Shown in pieces: positions 35,172 to 41,550 of a stretch of DNA of 50,179 bases. The notes under the pieces are model-generated. The model saw nothing but the letters and a program-made list of their open reading frames with translations. It did no database searches and was not told the origin of the DNA. This stretch comes from Alphaproteobacteria bacterium (GTDB lineage: Bacteria; Pseudomonadota; Alphaproteobacteria; Ferrovibrionales; Ferrovibrionaceae), in contig JAHCJR010000015.1 of the NCBI GenBank assembly GCA_026126165.1, positions 1 to 50,179 of the forward strand, given 5' to 3'. The position numbers were made by a program, and so were the translations under genes. Position 1 is the stretch's first letter. Each line of letters opens with the position of its first letter.

Positions 35172-36962
35172 ATGTCGCAGAAGATCGTCCGCATCGGCTG
35201 TTCCTCCGGCTTCTGGGGGGACAGCGCCATCGCCGCGCCGCAACTCGTGCATGGCGGGGACATCCATTACCTGGTCGCCGACTACCTGGCGGAAATCACC
35301 ATGTCGATCATGGCGCGTGCCCGCGCCAAGGATCCGGGCGCCGGCTTCGCCACGGACTTCGTGACGGTGACCATGAAGCGCCTGCTGCGCGACATCGCCG
35401 CGCGCGGCATCCGGGTCGTGACCAATGCGGGCGGCGTCAATCCCACCGCCTGCGCCGAGGCGATCCGCGCGATGGCGGCGGAACAGGGCCTCGCGCTGCG
35501 GGTCGCCGCGGTGCTGGGCGACGATCTGATGGCGCTGGCCGAAGAACTGCGCCGCGCCGGTATCGCCGAAATGTCGAGCGGGGCGCCGCTGCCCGAAAGC
35601 CTCATGTCGATGAACGCCTATCTCGGCGCCATTCCGATCGCGCAGGCACTCGCCGCCGGGGCGGACATCGTGATCACCGGCCGCTGCGTCGACAGCGCCC
35701 TGGTGCTGGGGCCGCTGATGCATGAATTCGGCTGGCGGTCGGACGACTTCGACCGTCTCGCCGCCGGCTCGCTCGCCGGACACATCATCGAATGCGGCGC
35801 GCAATGTACCGGCGGCCTGTTCACCGACTGGGACCAGGTGCCCGGCTGGGAGAATATCGGCTATCCGGTGATCGAATGCGCCGCCGATGGCAGTTTCATC
35901 GTCACCAAGCCCCCGGGCACCGGCGGCCTGGTCACGCGCGGCACGGTGGCGGAGCAGCTTCTCTACGAGATCGGCGATCCGGCGGCCTATATTCTGCCGG
36001 ACGTGATCTGCGACTTCACCGCCGTCACCATCGAGCAGGTGGGCGAGAACCGGGTCCGGGTCGCCGGGGCGCGTGGCCTGCCGCCGACCACGAGCTACAA
36101 GGTCTGCGCCACCTATATGGATGGCTGGCGCATGAGCGCGCAACTCACCATCGGCGGCATCGACGCGCAGGCCAAGGCGCGCCGCACGGCGGAGGCGGTG
36201 CTGGCCCGCACGCGGGCGATGTTCCGCCGCATGAACCTCGCCGACTATCGCGAGACCCATATCGAGACCTTGGGCGCGGAGGCAATGTACGGGCCGCACA
36301 GTCGCGCGCTCGGCACGCGCGAGGTGGTGCTGCGGCTCGCCGCCAGCCACGCGGAGCGACTGCCGCTCGAGATCATGGGGCGCGAGCTGATTTCCTCGGG
36401 CACCTCGATGTCGCCCGGCACCACGGGCGGCGGCGGCGGGCGCGCCAGGGCGCAGCCGGTGGTGCGTCTCTATTCCTGCCTGGTGCCCAAGGAACGGGTC
36501 GCCATTCACGTCGAAATGGACGGCGCCTCCAGACCGGTCGCGGTGCCGCCGGGTGTCGGCACGCGCGAAGCCGCGCCGGTCCAGGCTGGCGCCGCCGACA
36601 CGCCGCCTGCCCGGACGCCGGAGCCGCGCCGCTTCGTGCCGCTGGTGCGCCTCGCCTGGGGCCGTTCCGGCGACAAGGGCAACGACAGCAATATCGGCAT
36701 CATAGCGCGGCAGCCGCAATTCCTGCCGCTGATCCGCGAGCAGGTGACGGCCGAGCGGGTGCGCGACTACATGGCGCATGCGGTGAAGGGCGAGGTGCGG
36801 CGCTTCGATCTGCCGGGTATCGGCGCGGTCAATTTCCTGCTGCGCGATGCGCTGGGCGGCGGCGGCATCGCCTCGCTCCGCAACGACCCGCAGGGCAAGG
36901 CGTTCGCGCAGATGCTCCTCGATCTCCCCGTGGAGGTGCCGGTCTCGCTGCTCGGAGATTGA
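35172..36962 (+). CDS. AtuA-family protein (DUF1446, acyclic terpene utilisation)
   Basis: 596 residues. The main domain is DUF1446: VRIGCSSGFWGDS at the start, NAGGVNPTACAEAI, DIVITGRCVDSALVLGPL and DQVPGWENIGYPV. After a Pro/Ala-rich linker at about 475-500 comes a second conserved block, VRLAWGRSGDKGNDSNIGIIAR, and a C-terminal FLLRDALGGGG segment. AtuA belongs to the acyclic terpene (citronellol/geraniol) pathway of pseudomonads, but its biochemical role is unknown. No carboxylase genes for that pathway are nearby. An AGGAAAG site precedes the ATG. Confidence 0.88.
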   Translation: MSQKIVRIGCSSGFWGDSAIAAPQLVHGGDIHYLVADYLAEITMSIMARARAKDPGAGFATDFVTVTMKRLLRDIAARGIRVVTNAGGVNPTACAEAIRAMAAEQGLALRVAAVLGDDLMALAEELRRAGIAEMSSGAPLPESLMSMNAYLGAIPIAQALAAGADIVITGRCVDSALVLGPLMHEFGWRSDDFDRLAAGSLAGHIIECGAQCTGGLFTDWDQVPGWENIGYPVIECAADGSFIVTKPPGTGGLVTRGTVAEQLLYEIGDPAAYILPDVICDFTAVTIEQVGENRVRVAGARGLPPTTSYKVCATYMDGWRMSAQLTIGGIDAQAKARRTAEAVLARTRAMFRRMNLADYRETHIETLGAEAMYGPHSRALGTREVVLRLAASHAERLPLEIMGRELISSGTSMSPGTTGGGGGRARAQPVVRLYSCLVPKERVAIHVEMDGASRPVAVPPGVGTREAAPVQAGAADTPPARTPEPRRFVPLVRLAWGRSGDKGNDSNIGIIARQPQFLPLIREQVTAERVRDYMAHAVKGEVRRFDLPGIGAVNFLLRDALGGGGIASLRNDPQGKAFAQMLLDLPVEVPVSLLGD

Positions 36963-37047
36963 GCGCTCTGGCCGCAAGCTTCGGATGGAGAAGATGCCCC
37001 TCCCGGACGAGGATGATGCCGGAACCCAGTTCGCAAGAGGCAGTGCC

Positions 37048-38124
37048 ATGATGCAGTCCGAACAGCTCACCGCCATCCTCGCCCGCGACAGCCGCGCCGA
37101 CGGACGCTTTGTCTATGCGGTGCGCACCACGGGAATCTATTGCCGGCCGGGTTGCCCGAGCCGGCGGCCCAAGCCCGGCAATATCCGCCTCTATCCCGGC
37201 TGGCGCGAGGCGGAGGAGGCCGGCTATCGCGCCTGCCTGCGTTGTCATCCGAGGGAGCAGCCGGAGCAGAGCCCGACCCTGCAGGCGATCGGCCGCGCGG
37301 CCGAGGCGATCCGTCGCCATGTCGGCGAGGGCGAGGAAGGCCCGCCATCCCTCGAGCAGCTTGCCCGCCATGCCGGCCTCAGCCCCTGGCATCTGCAGCG
37401 CATGTTCAAGCGCGAGGTCGGTGTCAGCCCGCGCGAATATGCGGACGCGCTGCGCCTCGACCGGCTGCGCGCGACCTTGCGCGAGGGGCAGGGGGTGGCG
37501 AGCGCGGTTTATGGCGCGGGTTTCGGTTCGGCGAGTCGCGTCTACGAACGGGCGGATCGCCTGCTCGGCATGACGCCGGCCACCTATGCCCGTGGCGGCG
37601 CCGGGGCGCGGATCGGTTTCGCCATCCGCGATTGCAGCCTGGGCAAGCTGCTGGTGGCCGCGACGGCGAAAGGCATCTGCAAGGTGGCCCTCGGCCCGAG
37701 CGATGCCGCCTTGCGCCGCGAACTGGTGGCGGACCTGCCGCGGGCGGAGATCGTGCCGGACGAAGCCGGGCTCGGGCCGGCGCTCGATGCCTGCCTGGCG
37801 ATCCTGGCGGGACGCGAGCCCCCGATCAGCCTTGCGCTCGATCTGCGGGCGACCGCTTTCCAGTGGCGCGTCTGGCAGGAATTGCAGAGGATTCCCCGCG
37901 GCGAGACCCGCAGTTATCGCGAGATCGCCCTCGCCATCGGCCAGCCGCAGGCGGCGCGGGCGGTGGCGCGAGCCTGTGCCAGCAACCCGGCGGCCCTGGT
38001 CGTCCCCTGCCATCGCGTCGTGCGGGAGGATGGCAGCCTGGGCGGTTATCGCTGGGGTATCCGCCGCAAGGAGACTCTCCTGGCGGCGGAAGGCGCGCGG
38101 CCCGGACGCCGGACGGCGCGATGA
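37048..38124 (+). CDS. ada: Bifunctional Ada: DNA-repair methyltransferase and transcriptional activator
   Basis: 358 residues with the three Ada modules. The N-terminal zinc domain has four Cys ligands at 32, 36, 63 and 66; Cys32 accepts methyl groups from phosphotriesters. An AraC-type helix-turn-helix (LARHAGLSPWHLQRMFKREV) sits at about 98-190. The C-terminal O6-methylguanine methyltransferase has its active-site Cys321 in VVPCHRVVREDGSLGGYRWG. Start choice: the ATG pair at 37048/37051 follows AAGAGG; an ATG at 36985 would add 21 residues. Self-methylated Ada normally activates its own promoter. The coding start lies about 85 bases after the AtuA gene. Confidence 0.95.
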   Translation: MMQSEQLTAILARDSRADGRFVYAVRTTGIYCRPGCPSRRPKPGNIRLYPGWREAEEAGYRACLRCHPREQPEQSPTLQAIGRAAEAIRRHVGEGEEGPPSLEQLARHAGLSPWHLQRMFKREVGVSPREYADALRLDRLRATLREGQGVASAVYGAGFGSASRVYERADRLLGMTPATYARGGAGARIGFAIRDCSLGKLLVAATAKGICKVALGPSDAALRRELVADLPRAEIVPDEAGLGPALDACLAILAGREPPISLALDLRATAFQWRVWQELQRIPRGETRSYREIALAIGQPQAARAVARACASNPAALVVPCHRVVREDGSLGGYRWGIRRKETLLAAEGARPGRRTAR

Positions 38125-38226
38125 AATTTGCTGCGTTGCACAAGAGGTTGTCGGGGTTCGACCCCGGCAGGAGTCACATTTCTGTGACTATCTCACTGAT
38201 AACGAAAAAATCTTTGCTTCAGGGTC

Positions 38227-38255
38227 TTGGCAAAGGCCGGCAAGGGGCTTAAATT
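38227..38255 (+). promoter_or_regulatory. Predicted sigma-70-type promoter of the small RNA
   Basis: TTGGCA (38227-38232), a spacer of exactly 17 bases, and TAAATT (38250-38255). It predicts transcription from about 38262, about 83 bases upstream of a perfect terminator. TTGTGCA (38254-38260) overlaps the -10. TTTGCTGC (38127-38134) and TGCACAA (38137-38143) lie further upstream, words also found in the phasin promoter. Confidence 0.6.
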
Positions 38256-38261
38256 GTGCAG

Positions 38262-38344
38262 CGCAGCAGCGATGCTGCATGCCCTTCTTGGGCGTTTCCT
38301 CCCTAGACTTGGGCCATCTCCGACAGGAGATGGCCCCTTTTTTT
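38262..38344 (+). ncRNA. Candidate small RNA of the alpha-r8 / MmgR family
   Basis: An RNA of about 83 bases between ada and phhA. It would contain a 5' hairpin (GCAGC-GAT-GCTGC), a second one (GCCC-TTCTT-GGGC, 38281-38293), the single-stranded core TTTCCTCCCT at 38295-38304, and a strong terminator. I recall this ten-base core as the hallmark of alpha-r8 RNAs such as MmgR of Sinorhizobium meliloti (about 77 bases), which limits polyhydroxybutyrate accumulation and acts on phasin mRNAs. The CUCC core could pair with Shine-Dalgarno sequences. Family assignment is from memory; size, promoter and terminator are seen directly. Confidence 0.75.
38311..38344 (+). terminator. Rho-independent terminator of the small RNA
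   Basis: GGGCCATCTCC (38311-38321), loop GACA, GGAGATGGCCC (38326-38336), then C and seven T. A perfect 11-base stem with a proper U-tract on the plus strand. It would end the small RNA, and also ada read-through. Confidence 0.92.
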
Positions 38345-38380
38345 GCCAGATCGTCTGTTGCGGCGCAACAGATTGGCCGT

Positions 38381-39214
38381 TCAGCTCGCGCCAAGGGTCC
38401 GTTCGACGATCCGCTCGCCGGGCAGGATCGCGTCCGGTTTCAGCTTCGGTCGCCCGCGCAATTCCTGGTAATAGGGGGTGAAATCCGGCCGCGTCGCCTC
38501 GAAAAGCTGCTGGAAATCCTCGATCACGAAGTAGGTCGACTGGAAATCGTCGATCCGGTAGTCGGTCTGCATGACACGCAGAAGATCGAAGGGCAGGCGG
38601 TTGGGCAGCGGGCTTTCCAGGCAGTAGATCGACTCGCCTTTCGACGAGAGGATCCCCGATCCATAGATGCGCAGGCCCTCCGGCCGGCGGATCAGGCCGA
38701 ATTCCACAGTGTACCAGTAGAGCCGGGCCAGATAGGTGAGCGCGCCGAGATCGGCCGCCTTCAGCCCGCCTTCGCCATAGGCCTGCATGTAGTCGGCGAA
38801 GACCGGGTTCATGAGCAGCGGCACATGGCCGTAGATGTCGTGAAAGACGTCCGGTTCCTGCAGGTAATCGAGCTGCTCGGGCCGGCGTATCCACCAGGTG
38901 ACGGGGAAGCGGCGGTTGGCCAGGTGGCGGAAGAAGATCAGGTCCGGCACCAGCCCATCGACCGCGACGATGCGCCAGCGCGTGGCCGCCTCGAGTACAT
39001 CGCTCAGCCGCTCGAAATCGGGGATGCCGCCTGCGGCGATGCCTAGTCCATGCAGCCCGTCGAGGAACTCCTCGCAGGCGCGACCGCGCAGCAACTCGCC
39101 CTGGCGTTCGAAAAGGTGGCGCCAGGTGGCGTGATCCTGCGTGGTGTAGGCGGCGACCGGCTGATCGCGCGTATGGTCGTCGCGTAGCGAGCCGCCCGGC
39201 GCTTGCGACGCCAT
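38381..39214 (-). CDS. phhA: Phenylalanine 4-monooxygenase
   Basis: Tetrahydrobiopterin- and iron-dependent phenylalanine hydroxylase, converting phenylalanine to tyrosine. It has 277 residues, the size of bacterial monomeric enzymes. The iron ligands are visible: two His in FHDIYGHVPLL and the Glu in LYWYTVEFGLI. The FPVTWWIRRPEQLDYLQEPD segment is diagnostic. The ATG at 39214 follows GAGGAGG. The pterin recycling enzyme (PhhB) is not in this window. Confidence 0.96.
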   Translation of the reverse strand: MASQAPGGSLRDDHTRDQPVAAYTTQDHATWRHLFERQGELLRGRACEEFLDGLHGLGIAAGGIPDFERLSDVLEAATRWRIVAVDGLVPDLIFFRHLANRRFPVTWWIRRPEQLDYLQEPDVFHDIYGHVPLLMNPVFADYMQAYGEGGLKAADLGALTYLARLYWYTVEFGLIRRPEGLRIYGSGILSSKGESIYCLESPLPNRLPFDLLRVMQTDYRIDDFQSTYFVIEDFQQLFEATRPDFTPYYQELRGRPKLKPDAILPGERIVERTLGAS

Positions 39215-39275
39215 GGCCGCCTCCTCTCTGGCACAATCCTCTTGGCAGCAGATATGGCCGGACGGGCGGCGGGGG

Positions 39276-39815
39276 TCAAGTCGCCGGCAAGCTGACATCG
39301 CCGGGGCCGAGCGGGCGCTGCATGATCACGCTGTCCACCCAGCGGCCGAACTTGAAGCCGACCGAACGCAGGTTGGCCGCATGGCGAAAGCCGAAGGCGG
39401 CATGCAGCCCGATCGACGCCGTATTGGCCGAATCGCCGATGATGGCGATCATCTGCCGCCGGCCGGCGGCCTCGCATTCCTCGATCAGCCGCGCCAGCAA
39501 AAGCCGCCCGACGCCGCGCCTTCGCACGCCGTCAGCGACATAGATGGAATCCTCGACGGTAAAACGGTAGGCGGGACGGGACCGGTAAGGGCTGGCATAG
39601 GCATAGCCCAGGATCTTCTCGCCCGCTTCCGCCACCAGCCACGGCAGGCCGGCCTGCCGCACGGCCGCAAAGCGCGCCGTCATCTCCGCGATGTCGGGCG
39701 GCGTCTCCTCGAAGGAGGCAAGGCCGGTCAGCACGTGATGGGCATAGATTTCGGTCACCACCGGCAGATCGGCCGGCAGGGCGGCGCGCAGCAGGATGGC
39801 GGGGTGCCGGCTCAA
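39276..39815 (-). CDS. GNAT family N-acetyltransferase (PAT/YncA-like)
   Basis: 179-residue acetyltransferase. The acetyl-CoA loop is VRRRGVGRLLLARLIEECEAAG, and the rest (EIYAHHVLTGLASFEETPP, SIGLHAAFGFRHAANLRSVGFKFGRWVD) matches the phosphinothricin/methionine-sulfone acetyltransferase subgroup. TTG at 39815 is taken as start because it overlaps the stop of the upstream gene (TTGA), though no strong ribosome site is seen. These enzymes acetylate small amino-acid-like amines; the physiological substrate is unknown. Confidence 0.87.
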   Translation of the reverse strand: MSRHPAILLRAALPADLPVVTEIYAHHVLTGLASFEETPPDIAEMTARFAAVRQAGLPWLVAEAGEKILGYAYASPYRSRPAYRFTVEDSIYVADGVRRRGVGRLLLARLIEECEAAGRRQMIAIIGDSANTASIGLHAAFGFRHAANLRSVGFKFGRWVDSVIMQRPLGPGDVSLPAT

Positions 39816-40708
39816 GCGGCGGCGAGGGGCAGGGCGCCGGCTGCGGCCGCGAACGCGCGCACGAACGCCTCCATGTCGGCCGCCACCTGGGCGAAGCGCG
39901 GCAGCTTCTCGAGCTTGCGCTCGTCCATGTAGAGCGCGCGGTTGATCTCGATTTGCAGGGCATGGCGGCCGGTTTCGGGCCGCCCGTAATGCGCCGTCGT
40001 GTAGCCGCCTGCATAGGGCGCGTTGCGCGCCACGCGATAGCCGAGCGCCCTGAGGCAGCTTTCCGCCGCGTCGATCACCGCCGGCGCGCAGGAGGCGCCA
40101 AAACGGTCGCCGAGCACGATATCGGGACGCACCAGGCCCTGGTCGTGGTCGCCCTGCCCGCCGATCGAGGGCATGGAATGGCAATCGACCAGCACGACAA
40201 GGCCGAAGGCGGCATGCGTTGCCTCGACTTCATCCCGCAAGGCGCGGTGATAGGGCCGGTAGCAGCGCTCGATGCGCTGCAGTGCTTCGCCCAGCGGCAG
40301 CTTGCCGGCATAGATTTCATGCCCCGCCCCGACCAGGCGCGCGATGGTGCCAAGCCCGCCCAGCACCCGCGGGCTGGTGGTGTTGGCATAGGGCGGCAGG
40401 CTGTCGTCGAACATGGAAGGGTCGAGCTCGAAGGGCTCGCGGTTGGCGTCGCAGAAGGCGCGGGGGAAGAGCGCCTGCACCAGCGGCGCCCCATGGCGCG
40501 GCGCGGATGCGAACAGCTCGTCGACATGGAAATCCTCGGAGCGGCGCAGCGCCAGCGGATCGAGGCGCGAGAGCTTGAGGAAGGCCGGGCTGTAGCGCCG
40601 CCCGCTATGGGGCGAGGCATAGACGAACGGGGTTCGCCGGCCGGTGGGCGGGGCGACGCTGACGGAGGCGAGGCTGCGGATTTCCGCGCTGTTCTGCGCA
40701 AGCTGCAT
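39812..40708 (-). CDS. N-formylglutamate amidohydrolase family protein
   Basis: 298-residue hydrolase of the FGase/HutG-like family, which splits N-formylglutamate to formate and glutamate in one form of histidine degradation. Conserved blocks are YASPHSGRRYSPAFL, the metal/substrate region RRSEDFHVDELF, LVVLVDCHSMPSIGG and LQIEINRALYMDE. No other hut genes are near. In alphaproteobacteria this gene is commonly next to cpdR, as here, so a housekeeping role other than histidine use is possible. It is divergent from cpdR across 188 bases. Confidence 0.92.
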   Translation of the reverse strand: MQLAQNSAEIRSLASVSVAPPTGRRTPFVYASPHSGRRYSPAFLKLSRLDPLALRRSEDFHVDELFASAPRHGAPLVQALFPRAFCDANREPFELDPSMFDDSLPPYANTTSPRVLGGLGTIARLVGAGHEIYAGKLPLGEALQRIERCYRPYHRALRDEVEATHAAFGLVVLVDCHSMPSIGGQGDHDQGLVRPDIVLGDRFGASCAPAVIDAAESCLRALGYRVARNAPYAGGYTTAHYGRPETGRHALQIEINRALYMDERKLEKLPRFAQVAADMEAFVRAFAAAAGALPLAAA

Positions 40709-40896
40709 GGTCGCGGCATGATAGCACGACGCGCCGCGGGCCGATCAAGCCGGGCGTTAAGCGGTAACGGGGGATATTTACTGCTTCTTCACCGCTCGGC
40801 ATTTACCATGAATCCGTTTGGGGGAGCCGGGCCTGCAGGCAACGACCCGTTTCGGGGCCAGCGGGCTCGGCGCTTCGCGTCGGGAGCGTACCGGAC

Positions 40897-41262
40897 ATGG
40901 CCCGTATATTGATCGCCGAGGACGATGGCTCGATGCGCGGTTTCCTCAAGCGCGCGCTCGAGCGGGCCGGTCACGAGGTGAGCGCGGTCGAGAACGGGGT
41001 GCGCGCCCTGCCGCACCTGCACGGCGAACGCTTCGATCTGCTGCTGGCCGATATCGTCATGCCGGACATGGACGGGATCGAGCTTTCCCGCCGCGCGCTG
41101 GAGATCGACGGGGAACTGCGTATCATCTTCATCACCGGCTTCGCCGCCGTCGCCGTGAACCATCAGCCCTTCGACGGCCGGATGGCCAAGGTTCTCTCCA
41201 AGCCCTTCCATCTCAAGGATCTGGTGGCGGAGATCGAGCGCACGCTGGAGGCCACCGCCTGA
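40897..41262 (+). CDS. cpdR: Single-domain response regulator CpdR
   Basis: 121-residue receiver with no output domain. MARILIAEDDGSMRGFLKRA, FDLLLADIVMPDMDGIELSRRA (phospho-acceptor Asp52), IIFITGFAAVAVN and AKVLSKPFHLKDLV match CpdR closely. In Caulobacter, unphosphorylated CpdR primes ClpXP for degradation of cell-cycle substrates and is itself controlled by the CckA-ChpT relay. The protein ends ATA rather than a double Ala. Its neighbour, N-formylglutamate amidohydrolase, supports the assignment. Confidence 0.92.
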   Translation: MARILIAEDDGSMRGFLKRALERAGHEVSAVENGVRALPHLHGERFDLLLADIVMPDMDGIELSRRALEIDGELRIIFITGFAAVAVNHQPFDGRMAKVLSKPFHLKDLVAEIERTLEATA

Positions 41263-41336
41263 GGCCGCGAAGCCCTTGCCAAGGCGCCCGCCAGACACTA
41301 AAACCCCGGTATTCGCGCCCCTAGGGGCGGCCTGAT

Positions 41337-41411
41337 GGGCGGTTAGCTCAGCGGTAGAGCACTGTGTTGACATCGCAGGGGTCACTGGTTCAATCCCAGT
41401 ACCGCCCACCA
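41337..41411 (+). tRNA. tRNA-Val (anticodon GAC)
   Basis: The cloverleaf is complete: acceptor GGGCGGT/ACCGCCC, D-arm GCTC...GAGC, anticodon stem CTGTG/CGCAG with loop TTGACAT, T-arm ACTGG TTCAATC CCAGT, discriminator A and encoded CCA (41409-41411). Anticodon GAC reads GUC/GUU valine codons. Confidence 0.97.
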
Positions 41412-41550
41412 TTCCATCCGGACCGGTTTTCGCTCTGATTCCACTTTTGCGCGCATGCCGGCGTCGCCCGGCCTGGCGTGCCCGGTTGTAACGCCGCGCC
41501 CGGCCCCGCTATCCTGCCGGTGGAAGGCGGCCGGCGGCGCGGGGGCAGGC

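Noticed and set aside
38355-38371. CTGTTGC-GGC-GCAACAG hairpin as a terminator of phhA
   Set aside because: On the minus strand it is followed by ATCTGGC and then A residues rather than T, so it does not fit an intrinsic terminator for phhA.
39812-40708. Histidine utilisation (hut) cluster
   Set aside because: Only the N-formylglutamate amidohydrolase is present; the neighbours are a GNAT gene and cpdR, a conserved pairing unrelated to hut genes.
41316-41329. CGCCCCTAGGGGCG palindrome just upstream of tRNA-Val
   Set aside because: A 14-base palindrome without loop or T-tract; too short to call a terminator or operator in such G+C-rich sequence.
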